Below, in pieces: positions 24,438 to 35,893 of a DNA stretch of 64,000 nt (the stretch's first letter is position 1; every line of letters starts with the position of its first letter). The notes below the pieces were generated by a model. It searched no databases. It was not told the origin of the DNA and worked only from the letters and a program-made list of their open reading frames with translations. The stretch is from NCBI GenBank assembly GCA_024180945.1, contig JAKSGN010000036.1, positions 2,356,001 through 2,420,000 of the forward strand, read 5' to 3'. Source of the stretch: Macrophomina tecta (lineage: Eukaryota > Ascomycota > Dothideomycetes > Botryosphaeriales > Botryosphaeriaceae). Position numbers and translations under genes: made by a program.

Positions 24438-24923
24438 AGGGATGTAAATAGGATGACTTGAGTGCGTGAGCTGGGACGTCCGGATAGGGATGATTCGATT
24501 GAGGTGCGCATCTTGGTTGCTAAGCCATTGATTGTGCCATGGCGGGACAGCCTGACTTCAGCGAAGGCTATTGTTGTTCTGTAGGTCGTCTCGAAGTTGC
24601 ATGATACTGGAAGGGTAGCGACTGGAGTCCTGCCGGGTCGTATATAGTGGATATTTGTCGCTGTGCGATATGAGTCTCCTTCAACCCCGTTGCGCTCGGT
24701 CCTGTTTCGACGCGTGGTGTACATAGAATTGTGATGAATTCGTGCTTCCAAATGGAAAAAAAAAAAAAAAAAAAAAAAATGCGAAATAAGGTCAATCTCT
24801 CATTCAGTCCTTCATTGCATAGTAGCATCAGGTCGAGACTCTATACCTTCCGCCTGGTAGGCCCCCAGAAACACTCCTTCCACCGTTTTCTCTCCATTAT
24901 TTTGACAAACTTTCCTTTGCGTC
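24438..24923. other. Convergent intergenic region with A24 tract
   Basis: Lies between the 3' ends of the MFS and GH1 genes. It contains a run of 24 A at 24756-24779, unusual because it is at a 3'-3' junction and so is not a promoter element. Confidence 0.6.
24756..24779. repeat. Poly(A) tract, 24 bp
   Basis: Uninterrupted run of 24 A at a 3'-3' gene junction. Confidence 0.95.
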
Positions 24924-26980
24924 CTACTTCTCCTGATACATCTCAATCATATTCTTCAACTCAAAGAAACTCGCCTTATAGTGCCTCTCCTGCGTCGTCA
25001 AATTGACGTACTGCAGCCCGAACTTGACTCCGAACCCGGCCGTCCATTCCAAATTATCCGTAATCGTCCACGCCAGCACCCCAATAATCTTTACTCCCTC
25101 GCTCATCGCCAGCAACAGCGCCGCCAGGTACTCCTTGTAATACGTCACCCGCCCCAGATCAGCGCGGATGTCGCTCAGGAGCTTCTTGTCGTGCTCGAAG
25201 GGCTCGGTGAAGCCGAACTCGGAAACGGCGATGCCGCCCGCAGGCTTCCAGGTGGCGTCGATGTAGCGCATGAAAGCTGGGATCCAGTCGGTCGCTTTGT
25301 GCAGCCAGGAGGTGTAGGGGTCGGCGGCGGGGCCGATCAGCCAGCCGCCGTCGGAGGGCGGGAGCGTGAAGGTGCTGTTAGCGCAGGTGGGGAAGAGCGG
25401 GTGCGAGTAGTTGGCCAGGCAAGCGTCGATGCCCGCATCCGGCGCCATGTAGAACCTGCGGGTTTTACGTTAGCGGCTTGCAGACGTGAAGGGATGGGGA
25501 ACGAGGGGAAGCAGTACTTCGCCGCGTATGCGTCGTGCGCAAAGAAATCAGCCGAGCCGTGGATTGCGGCTTTTTCCTCCGTGGTCAGGTTGCGCAGGAA
25601 GGTTGCAACGTAGTCTTTCAGATACCGTGGGTACTCGCCGTCGATGAAGACGGGATTGGCAAACCAGCCTTCGTTGAAGTCCCAGGCTCGCTGCGTGGCG
25701 ATGGCGTCGTCTGTTGAGTTGGTGAGAGGGGTCTTGTAGTAACCGTTGTTCTTAAGTGTGATGGGACCGGTCAGATTCATAGATTTGGCCAGATGGTACA
25801 CTTTGCTATGGGCGAGGAGGACGTGTTGGCCGCAGAAATAGGGCTGCTGCTTTTGCAGGATAAGGACTCTGCGGAAGTAGTGCTCGGGCATTTGCAGAGT
25901 ACTGAAACGGCGTCAGGGAAAGCCAATACCAGAGTACCCAAGCACCAGAGTATTACCAGAAGCTGATTGGTTCATTGACAGTGAACCACATAGGGACTTT
26001 GTTGCCATATCTCTCGAAGACGATGCGTGCGTAGTTGACGAAATCATCAACTATCTGTTCGTTTGTCCAACCACCTGAAGAGAGCTAATTACCACTTGGG
26101 GTAAGCACAGGCAAGGATGAGATCACACACCGTATAAGTTGTAAAGATAAAGAGGCAGATCCCAGTGGAAGCTTAAGGACGTTAGTGAATCCGCGGGCGT
26201 AGGTGGATCGAGGAACCTACAGGGTCACAGCAGGCTTGACACCATATTCCAAGCATGTGTTAATCACATCCTCGTAATGCGCCAATCCTGCCTCGTTCAC
26301 AGGCCCGCGCCCAAAAGGTAGAATTCGTGACCAGGAAAGAGAGAAGCTGTAGTACGGCACACCCATGGCAGCAAGCCTCGCGATGTCTGGCATGATAAAG
26401 TCAGTGCTCAGCTCTTCAAGACAATCAACTTTTGTGCGTAAGCTTACCTTGCTTGTACAGATAATAATGGTTATTGGCAACATCACCTGTCTCATTGTAC
26501 AAGCTGTAGTCAACAACATTGTGCAGCAGGGCATCCCACACTGATGGTGCTCGCCCTTCATCCTTGACCGCGCCTTCAACCTGATACGAGGCACTGGCAA
26601 CGCCCCACCAGAAATCCCTGGGAAATTTCCAAGATTCATTCTTCTGCGCCAAAGGAGTCTGATGTCCTGTCATCCACGACGGGTAGTGCAACGGTGGAGG
26701 TGGGATCAGCTCGGCACTTGGCACCGGCGTTGGAGAGACGGTCGTGTTGATGGAAGCTACCGCTACAGAGCCGATCCAGATGTCCCACAGATCTCAAAGG
26801 GTTGGGTCAATGCTTGGAATGGTGAAGCAAAGGGCTACCAGACAGCTTACCATCAACTGTCAGATCCATCGACGTAACCATAGCCGGATTGGAGCTGGTA
26901 GAGCTGCTTATGGGCCATACTGGCGTCTGCGCATAAGCGCCGATGCAGTTAAGAGTAGAAAATACGGTTAAGAACTTCAT
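24924..26980 (-). CDS. Secreted GH1 beta-glucosidase
   Basis: The ATG at 26980 starts a signal peptide (MKFLTVFSTLNCIGAYAQ). About six or seven exons follow. FPRDFWWGVASASYQVEGA is the GH1 N-terminal signature (26.6 kb). WFTVNEP, with the acid/base glutamate, lies near 26.0 kb. GIAVSEFGFTEPFE holds the nucleophile glutamate (I/V-x-E-x-G; the usual N after E is F here) near 25.2 kb. The aglycone-side tryptophan is in WTITDNLEW. The length is near 550-600 residues. It should hydrolyse beta-glucosides outside the cell. An inverted repeat (GTGCTCG...CGAGCAC, 26989-27012) lies directly upstream of the ATG. Released aglycones or glucosylated defence compounds are possible substrates, but that is inference. 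Confidence 0.9.
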
Positions 26981-28492
26981 TATATAGAGTGCTCGCCGAG
27001 CAAACCGAGCACATCAAATGAGCGAGGAGCACCTTTAAGTAGATAAATCATCTTTGTACATTCTCCGTAGGTAATTCCCGTTAGTTTCCCGCGCGCGGTT
27101 AAAGTATGGTAGGTAATAGATGTGGAGGCGGGGTGACCGGTTAAACAGGAGTAGAAATCTGAGTAGATGCTGCAATGTCTGGCGAGACTTCCTTCTTGGC
27201 CGGCTGTATAACAGCTTCGTAACCTCTTTTCGCTCGGACCAATTGCGGGGTACCTGCGATTGGTCTTTCCGTGGGCGGATATGGCTGCCCCGAGAAGCGA
27301 AGGATCGACATCCGTTCCGGCGTGGGCGTGTGGAGAAGAGGAGCGGAGAAGTCTTGGCTGAGCCACTGACGTCACGTCGGAAGACAATACATTCGGCCCA
27401 CTGCGGAGTGCAAGAAAATTGTTGGCACTTGTTCGCAAATGAAGATCCTCCACTGCCCAGCCGTTCCGCAGGCCACCGAAAGCCCCATGTGCCTCCCATA
27501 AGCGGTACTTAGGCTTTGTGGCGTTCAGAGATCCCGGACGGGGCTGAAGCTTATTCCAAGGCTCTCCAGCAGTTGCCGTAATAATTTCAACTCTACGTCT
27601 AGAAGATAGATATCTATGTTCACTATGGAGCATCTGCAGTTGCTCTGGTGGGTCTACAGAAAAAGAAAAGTGAACACAATCATGTTTAGATCCGCAGGCA
27701 CTCGTTATGGCTCTCAGTCAACAGAAACAAAGGAGTCAGAAGGGCTTTCAGAACCGCAATGTCAGAAACCTCTGACATCGCCCTGTAGGCCTTTTGCCGG
27801 CTTCTGCAGCGTCAAGACGGCACATGCCTTCATGTGGAGACATTTTACTCTAGGTTTTACTATCATTGTGGGGAAAACATGCACCGTATTCGGAGACTCC
27901 TCCGTGCTTCCCAGTTTTCGAAAAACTTGAGTGCGTAAGAAAGATTACCTATACATGGTAGTACTCACCGAAACGTCATAGATTTCTAACGGCCTTCGTG
28001 ACCAAGAGCTTGATAACCCTGCTCGCTACAGATTAGTGGGCAAGCTACGTCCTGACAGCAACACTTGCATCTGCATCGCAGTAGAATCACGTAGTAAGTG
28101 AGGGGCTAACGTCGGGAAAGAAGTGATATATGCATGTATTTCGAAATGCAGGTCTTGGAGTATCCATAAATGGGAACAATCAGCCGTATCCAGCCCTAGT
28201 CATTCTCGGCAAAGCACCCGAAGCATCATACCCCCTGTTACGCACGCAGATTCTTACCAGATAGAGGGTGTGATCTCTCAGATCCCTAATACTCGCTGCA
28301 TAAACACATCAGAGGGATCCAAAAGGAAGCCATGTTCAGCCGTCTTTACCGGGGGCTCGAGTTCTCGGAGTTTTTGTATTTTTCATCTCCGCCATTCCTT
28401 ATATATCTTGACCTGGCATGTAGGAAACTCGAGTCCTTTCTGTATCGCCTGTAGGCTCTTGGTCATATAATTGTCAAAAAAAAATAAATAAA
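26981..28492. other. Intergenic, promoters of GH1 and BVMO genes
   Basis: No recognised gene in 1.5 kb. Near 28205-28222 the sequence CTCGG-N8-CCGAA is a short dyad about 270 bp before the BVMO start. It is reminiscent of, but not equal to, the dyads in the cluster. Confidence 0.4.
26989..27012. promoter_or_regulatory. Inverted repeat directly upstream of the GH1 start codon
   Basis: Arms GTGCTCG and CGAGCAC, 10-bp spacer. The left arm overlaps a perfect 11-bp palindrome GCTCGCCGAGC, whose GCCGAGC half equals the arm found in the cluster promoters. It ends 8 bp from the ATG, so it could act as an operator or as a 5'-leader hairpin. Confidence 0.4.
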
Positions 28493-30415
28493 ATGACCTT
28501 GCTCGATCAAGATTCTGACCGCGCCACTCATCCCATCCACCACGAGCGCCCCATTCGCATCATCACCATCGGCGCCGGCGCTGGCGGTACGTACCCCGTC
28601 CCACAACGCCATGCAGGATACTCCCTCGGAGCACAACTAATATCTCACTCAGGCCTACTCATTGCCTATAAACTCCGCCGCTCCTTCCACAACTACCAGC
28701 TTGCCGTGTACGATAAAAACACCGATGTGTCCGGCACCTGGCACGAAAATCGCTACCCTGGTTGTGCATGTGATGTACCCTCCCACCTGTACTGTTACAC
28801 GTTCTGGCCGAAACATGATTGGTCACATTTTTACTCCTCAGCTGCAGAGATCAAAGAATATTTCAAATCATTCGCTGAGCACTTCGGCCTGGAAAAATAT
28901 CTGAAGCTGAGGCACCAGGTAATAGGCACGCGATGGGATGATGCGAAAGGAATCTGGGAGGTTCATTTGAAGGATCTGGAAAGCGGGAAAGTGTTCCAAG
29001 ATACATGTCACATCTTGATCAACGCAACTGGCTTCTTAAATGAATGGGAGTGGCCGAAGGTGGAGGGATTGGGCACTTTCAAGGGCGACCTAATGCATAC
29101 GGCGAGTTGGCCGGCAGAGTTTGATTTCCGTGGGAAGACAGTTGGCTTGATTGGGAATGGGTGTGCTACCTCCTTCTCTATTTCCCCTCCCTGCGGGATA
29201 CTTTCCTGCGCAATCTCAAAGCTGATATTTATTCCAGATCTTCGGCCATTCAAGTCTTGCCTGCAATACAACCGCATGTCAAAGCGCTCACTACCTTCAT
29301 CCGTTCCCCAACATACATCGGCCCTCCATTAGGCTCGTCCGACCAACGAGCATACACTGCCTCAGAAAAACATGCTTTTAGAACGCAGCCAGGTGTTCTC
29401 CTCAATCACCGTAAGGAAATGGAAAACAGCATTAATAGCTTCTTCGGTAAGCAGAATTCACGCTCTCGCGGTCGACAATCTGGTATATATAACCATACTG
29501 AACCTCCAAGGTGCCTTCATCAAGGGCTCCCCGGAACAGATCCAAATGCGGTCGTCCCTCAATGAAGAAATGAAGTCCAAACTAACCTCTGATTCATCCC
29601 TCGCCTCTTCCCTCATCCCCAACTGGAGCGTCGGCTGCCGCCGCTTCACGCCTGGCCCAGGCTATCTCGAAGCCCTCCAGGCGCCCAACGTCCGCATCAT
29701 CCTCTCTGGCGTGACGCGCATCACACCGACCGGCTGCGTCAGCGCGGACGGCCTATCTCACACCTTTGACGCGCTCATCTGCGCCACTGGCTTCAACACG
29801 TCCTTCACCCCGCGCTTCCCCGTCGTCAACAGCGCCACTGGCCATAACCTGCAAGACGAATGGGCTACCGACCCGCGCGGCTACCTGGCCACTGCCGCCG
29901 CCGGCTTCCCCAACTACCTCACACTCTTCGGGCCCAACAGCCCGACGGGCAACGGGCCAGTGCTGCCGGCTATGGAGAAGCAGGCCGACTACATCCTCCG
30001 CCTCGTCGACCGCTATCAAACCGAGAACATGCACGCCTTCGCGCCGAAGCGCGAGGCGGTCGACGACTTCAACGCGTACGTCGACTGGTTCATGGCGCGC
30101 ACGGTGTGGAGCGACGACTGCCGCAGCTGGTACAAGAAGCACAGCGCCGATGGCAGGATCACCGGGCTGTGGCCCGGCAGCGCCCTGCATTTCCACGAAG
30201 CGATTCGGGAGGTGCGCTGGGATGACTGGGAGGTTCGGTATGTCGGGAACAGGTTCGCGTGGCTGGGCAATGGGTTCAGCCAGTTGGAGATGGATCCGGA
30301 GGGGGATTTGAGCTGGTATATCGGCGAGCGGGATGACGCCGAGCATGGTAGCAGGCGCAAAAGGAGGCGGGTGCTGACTGGAAGACGGGCGGAGCCGGGT
30401 AAAGCTAAATTGTAA
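28493..30415 (+). CDS. Baeyer-Villiger-type flavin monooxygenase
   Basis: Four frame-checked exons (28493-28586, 28653-29160, 29238-29446, 29511-30415) give 571 residues. The FAD fold GAGAGGLLIAYKL is assembled across intron 1. The BVMO fingerprint F-x-G-x-x-x-H-T-x-x-W is exact (FKGDLMHTASWP). The NADPH fold GLIGNGSSAIQVLPAI is assembled across intron 2, and DALICATGF closes the domain. These enzymes insert one oxygen next to a ketone to make an ester or lactone, or oxidise aldehydes or heteroatoms. The start ATG is preceded by an A-rich leader. It stands 0.5 kb left of the esterase/P450 block, so an ester- or lactone-forming role together with the two esterases is attractive but unproven. 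Confidence 0.9.
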
Positions 30416-30969
30416 GACCTGGTGGTATGGCAACAATGAGCGCTTCTTGGTAGGGGGAAAGTATAGATGTGGTACAAGCGAGATATTCGAACGCTGAAAA
30501 ATCGATTAAGTTTTGCTTTATGAAACATCTCGCCGAAGAGAGGATAAGGGAAAAGTGGCACGGGTGGAGCTGCGTAGCAAAGACAGCTCGCAAGGTGATG
30601 AAGCGCATGTGGCCAGACATATAATAGCCGAGTAGCGGCAACTATGATCAACCGCTCCTCCTTGATTATGTTTTCTAGGCTCAGAGTCTATCCATAGTGC
30701 ATAAATTGTTGCAATGAAGATTTTGTTTGGTTGCACATCTGGGCAACAAGAGGGCCGATCCTTTGGTTCGAGGCCCGTTCAGAGACCCCAACCCACGCCT
30801 CAAACTATGATCCCCCGCAAACTCCCCTTCCAATGTTGTCTATCTATTGAAAACAAGAGAGATGTTAAGGTTCTAACAGGACGTTTCAAGTAAGATCCGT
30901 ACAGCGACAGTATCGTTCGTCTTTAGACAGTTCCATATCCCCTCCTCCCGTTCTTCTCCCCATCCAGCC
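30416..30969. other. Intergenic between convergent genes
   Basis: 3'-3' spacer between the BVMO and carboxylesterase 1. Nothing recognised. Confidence 0.5.
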
Positions 30970-32712
30970 TCAGCGCCACAGCTCCTCATCCAGCGCAACC
31001 CAATACCGACACCGCTCGCCTACCTCACCATCATCTCTCACAACGCCTAACTCAGCAATGGAAAAATTCAGCAGCTCCCCAGCACCATTGGCATCATCAT
31101 AAACTGGAATCGGTGTCGGCACGCGCAGCGGACCGCCAGCGGGATCCCCCCCAGCCACGAAGTTCACAAAGTACCGCTGCATGTCCATGGCAAGGGCAGC
31201 GTCCTCACCTACCAGCTGGCCGCCGCCGTTGTAGAACGTGTACGCCTGGTCACTGGCATGCCAGCCCGGTGGCACACTCCATACGTAGGCGTACTGCCCG
31301 GGCGAGAATCGGCGCGCGGTGCACGTTACGGTGGCTTCGGCGTAGGCGGTGGCGTAGCGGTGGACAGGGTCTGCGTGCTCGGAGGCCCGGTAGAGCGAGG
31401 AGGCGAGGAAAGCGAGCGTGGTGGAGGAGGCGGCGGGCAGGACACGGGCGAGGAGGGGCCCGAAGGCGGAGTAGGACCGAAGGGCTTGGGGTGGAGTGAA
31501 GAGGATGCCCTCGTTCGAGTTATGGCCAACCAGGAGTCTGATGGATGAAGTAGCATTCGAAGAAGAGGTCGGACTGCCGTGCACGAGCGAGTGGTCGACT
31601 GTAGGGCCTTTGGAGGAAAGGGGGGTTCGTCAGTGCTCCGTCAAAGTGGAAAAAGTGACGGACCTACCGAATCCGAAGGTCCCGTATGGAGCCTGAGCGA
31701 TGATTTTGGAGTTCGCTGCATGAAGAGCGGCAGTGGAGGCACCACGCAGCTGCGACAGGGTGGTCGCATTGGCCAGATGCAGCACGTCTCTATAGAGGGC
31801 GTCTTGCTGGGCCATCGGTGAGGGAGGCAGTAGCCACGGACTTTGCAAGATGGCCTGCTGGAAACCAGCGGAGCGAGCTGCAGATGCGGCCGCTATATGC
31901 AGTACCGCTCCACCTGCACCCGCCGACTCGGCCATGATGGTTACGTGGTCAGGGTCGCCACCAAACAAATGAACGTACTTCTGAATCCACATGAGCGCGA
32001 GCCGTTGATCGAGCAGGCCAACATTGGGCGTCCCGGACTCCTCTTCAAATGCCGTGCCGGCCAGCCATCCCTGCAGCCTCATGCGTCAGGGTTAAGATGC
32101 CATGTGGGATGCTAGTGCTGCACTCACGAACAGGCCGAGCCGGTAGTTGATGGCAACATAGATAATACCAGCGTTGCCTTGCTCCATTGATCGCGTCACA
32201 AGGCCAGCCCCATTCCCCTGCTCGCTCTTGTGCCCACTGACGAAGCCGCCGCCATGGATCCAAACCAGCACGGGGGCGCCGAGCTTGCCGTCGAACACAG
32301 CCTTGGGCACCACAAGGTCGAGGAAGAGGCAGTCCTCGCTCGTCCGCGGATCTGAAGGGCTTGTGCTGGTGTTGGCATGCGTGTAGTCCAGCCCAGCGGC
32401 AAACATCACGGCTATGTCAAGCCAGACAGGCAGCGCGCCGGGACAGACGACAGTTGATTGTCCATTGTTCACTGGCCTGTGTCCTGACGGCGGACGTGAG
32501 GGGGGCTGAGGTGGTGAGAATCTCCGCTCGCCCGCCGTGCTCGCACCGTAGCGGATGTTGGAGAAGTTGTAGTAGCCGCCGGTTACACTAACCGTCGCTT
32601 GGTGCAGCTCGTAGCCTAGATCGACCACGGGAGCTGCGGCGAGAGACAGCGAGATGGCGTCAGCGGTGAGCCCCTGCCACAGCGCAAGCAAAGAAAGCTG
32701 AAGGAGAAGCAT
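30970..32712 (-). CDS. Secreted type-B carboxylesterase 1
   Basis: The ATG at 32712 begins a signal peptide (MLLLQLSLLALWQGLTADA). Exon 1 runs to 32128, exon 2 is 31668-32070 and exon 3 is 30970-31607. The alpha/beta-hydrolase signatures of the carboxylesterase/cholinesterase family are all present: oxyanion loop VLVWIHGGGFVSG, SEDCLFLDLVVP, nucleophile elbow AESAGAG (A replaces the first G of GESAG), acidic residue in GHNSNEG, and histidine in GWHASDQAYTF. The enzyme should be active on carboxylic esters and secreted. It shares a 358-bp bidirectional promoter with P450-A, in which an 8-bp-class dyad sits, so the two are probably co-expressed. It is a member of the cluster. Confidence 0.9.
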
Positions 32713-32951
32713 TTGCAAAGAGCGTGTACGTGGAAGCACGCTCGTTGCGGCGGCTCTATTACTATTTAGTCGGTGTATACAGTCTCGAAGCGAATACAGA
32801 GGGAGGAACTTTCGGCCCTTTCGGTCGCACAGGGCGCCAGTTTGAAGTATACGCCGCCTTTTCTTTCTCTACGCTGGTCTATTGAAGGAAGTTGGTGATT
32901 GGAAACTCCTTGGTCGCGGCGGGCATCGGCGGGGTCGGAGACGGACGCGGC

Positions 32952-32984
32952 GCTCGGCTGGTGCCCAAACGGGCTGCGCCGAGC
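32952..32984. promoter_or_regulatory. Spaced inverted repeat in the esterase 1 / P450-A bidirectional promoter
   Basis: GCTCGGC and GCCGAGC arms are separated by 19 bp. Inside is a second small dyad, GCCC-AAAC-GGGC. It lies 240 bp from the esterase ATG and 87 bp from the P450-A ATG. The core GGTG-C-CC-AAACGGGC recurs, inverted, in the P450-C/P450-D promoter. It is a likely binding site for a dimeric Zn2Cys6 regulator (CGG/CCG half-sites). Confidence 0.6.
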
Positions 32985-33070
32985 CGACCGTGCCATATGT
33001 ATGTGAACCCGACGGGGCGAAGGGAGTCTAATGCCCATTGAGAGTCAGTTTGTCCGAGGTGTTACTCGCC

Positions 33071-34792
33071 ATGCCGCTCCTCCCTATCGCCATTGCCCTT
33101 GCCCTGGCCGTGCTGCTGGCCCGTCTGTTCGTGATCCGCCCCATATGCGTTGACGTGCCGCTCGTGCACTCAGACGCGCCACTCGCCGCCCGCTTGCAGA
33201 GCGGTTACACCCAGCATAAGGACCGTGTCTTCAAGCTGCGCTGTCCGCATGGCGAGCAGCTCGTTCTACCTTCGGCCTATCTAGAGGAGCTGAAACTGCT
33301 CCCCAACAAGACCCTTAGCTTTGCCCAGTCGCTAATTGATGTGTGTTCCGCCATTGCCATCACCTAGCTCGCCTGGCTGCTAACCAAGCCTCTCGCAGCA
33401 ATTCTGGGGCAATCAGACCCTAATCGGCCAGCACGATGACACGCTTGTCGCGAGCATACGAGAGAGCCTGGCACGCAGCATGAGCAAGCTCTCCCTGGTT
33501 CCCCACCAGTGCCATCCGCTGACCTCTCCGCAGCCACTGTTGTCGCAGACATGCGCGATGAGCTCTTATACGCCATGCCGGCAGCGCTGCCGCAGGACAA
33601 AGGTACTTTCCAGCAACCCAGTTGGCCGCACTGCTAACCCTTCAACAGAGTGGAGGCCTTTCCAGGCCCATCCGGCTGTCCTGCGCATTGTCGCTCTGCT
33701 TTCTGCCCGCGTCTTCGTTGGCCAGCCCCTGAGCCGCAATGATGAGTTTCTCAACTGCATCGTCATGTACACCATTGACTCCTTCTCGGCCTCCACCCGC
33801 CTGTATGGTTTGCACCCCCTGATGCGGCCATTCGCTCGCTTCTTTCTCCCCGAGCTTCGAAGCGTTCGCCGCCATCTTGCCACCATGAAGCGTCTAGTGA
33901 AACCCCTTGTTGAGCAGCGGCTGCAGGAAGGAGCCGAAGCTCCTGAAGACATGGTGTCGTGGAACCTGGAGCATTCTCCGAGCGCGCTGCGGACCGACAT
34001 CGACTACCAGGCCTTGCAGCAGCTGCAGGCCAGCTTCGCCGCCGTGCACACCACTGCCCTCCTCCTTACCAACATCATATTTGACCTAGCCGCGCGCCCC
34101 GAGTACATTCAGCCCTTGCGCGAAGAGGTGCAGACGGCCCTCGACACCGACGGCGGAATCATCACCAAGGCCACCATGTCCAAGCTCGTCAAGATGGACA
34201 GCTTCATGGCCGAGGTGCAGCGCTTCAACCCCCCCGGCATCATGACCTTCAACCGCGCTACCACCGGCCCGGTCACCCTGACCAACGGCCTCCACGTACC
34301 CAAGGGCACCTGGTTGGCTGCGCCCTCGAGCCAGATCGCCATGGACCCGGCGATTTGGGACAAGCCGGCCGAATTCGACGGCTTCCGATTCGAGAGTCTC
34401 AGGCAGCGGCCAGGCATGTCAGGCAAGTACCAGGTAAACGAAAACCCCCGGGTCCATCTGCTTGGATCTCCTCAAATGGCTGGCTTCGGCTAATCATACT
34501 CCAGTTTGTCTCCACTGGGCCCAACATGCTGCTCTTCGGCTACGGAAGTCAAGCGTAAGTGTCATGCTCGCACACCCCCGATCCGTTACCTCTTAAATTG
34601 CAAAGCTGACCTTTCGTAAAATCTAGGTGTCCAGGGAGATTCTTCGTGAGCAACGAGATCAAGCTCATCCTCGCCACCCTGCTGCTCGAGTATGACCTCA
34701 AACTATCCGGCGACCGCCCGGACACGATCATCAGCGACACCACGGTCAGGCCTGATTCGCAGAAGGAAGTGCTTATTCGGCGCCGGGCTTAG
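33071..34792 (+). CDS. Cytochrome P450-A (CYP68-like), one apparent frameshift
   Basis: The ATG at 33071 begins a membrane anchor (MPLLPIAIALALAVLLARLF). Exons: 33071-33340, 33399-33602, 33649-34433, 34505-34554, 34627-34792. The heme loop FGYGSQACPGRFF is assembled across the last intron. The K-helix reads MAEVQRFNPPG, with ExxR as EVQR. The sequence around the helices (AAVHTTALLLTNIIFDLA, FNRATTGPVTL) resembles the CYP68/ent-kaurene-oxidase-like fungal group. These are ER enzymes that hydroxylate terpenoids and other specialised metabolites. In the second exon, after KLSLV, the frame must shift by one base at a C4 run (33501-33504) to reach the conserved DMRDELLYAMPAALPQDK. No plausible intron achieves this. 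The rest is intact. It is either a base-calling error or a young null allele. Confidence 0.8.
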
Positions 34793-35893
34793 GCAACTGG
34801 TGTTTTCGAGTAGTATGCATGGGGAGGATATGTAGTAATTTAACTTTTATCTGACGATCATGGCGTTGGTCCACGTTCTTTTCAATATAAAAGATTGCAT
34901 GCGGTGAGAAAGTGGTAGTGAAAAAGGTAGCCTTACCAAGGAACGAAATTGATGACGCGTGTAGGACTGTGACTCATTCTGAGAAGGAATGAGGGGTAAT
35001 TGAACAAGTCACCGAGTTATACTATTGTTCAGGTGCCTTATGTACGAGGAGGGCAAGATCATGTGCTTTTCCACTTCCTCGTGACCCCGGCCATCACTTC
35101 ATGGCTTTCCACGATAGTTCCTGGATGGCGCCGTGCAAGGAAAGCATGCCGCAGACGACAGCATTGCGGGCCTGTGGCTAAGTAGCGCGCTTTATCTCTG
35201 CGAAACAATCCAGGTAGGTATATCAAATTGATGAAGAGGCTGGGATGTACGAGGGAGAGCCCGCGTAGTTGATGAATGGGCTGTATTAATTAGAAGTGGA
35301 TCTCAAGTACAGAGAGGTTGGAGCTGCTCTATTATGGAGCGGGATGCACAACAGCTGGTTGATAAAGAAGCCATCTTTGACGGAGCGCATAACGTCTCGC
35401 AAAGTTATTATAGTGCCGCATATTGTGTTGCAGTGCTTTCTTCTACCAGAACTTGCCCGGAGAAGTTTTCGTGGATTTTCGCGGCCAATTTAGCTTTCTG
35501 ATTACTTTTTTCACAACTCGCCGTACTTGCCGTCCAGGTCCAGCGGCCTGTGATATCGTCTGCTGAACTGCACTGACTGAATGGCCGCTGATCCGCAATA
35601 TGATCTGCAATGGTTTCAATCTGGGTAGGTAGGCAGTCAGCCAGAGTCCAACGCCGCGTGTGGAGTTTGACGGGAGGAGCTGAAGGCATGGTACATGCGT
35701 GATATCTAGAATGTTGAGGATCCAGGAACTCTATTCAAGTGGTACCATGTGGTAAACGTTACAAGCGAGAGGAAGTGGAATGAGTGATCAATATCTGAGA
35801 AGGAGGAAGAGCCACAGAGTAAGAGCTCAATCAGTTGATTCAAGGGCAGTTCTACTGGAAGAACAGCCATAGCTTCTGCCCACGTGTAGCTCT
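34793..35893. other. Intergenic; one 93-codon frame
   Basis: 3'-3' spacer between P450-A and carboxylesterase 2. The frame 35408-35689 (minus, ATG at 35689) has no recognisable domain. Otherwise nothing is seen. Confidence 0.4.

Noticed and set aside
35408..35689. 93-codon frame between P450-A and esterase 2
   Set aside because: It has an ATG but no family resemblance. It is too short to support without transcript data.
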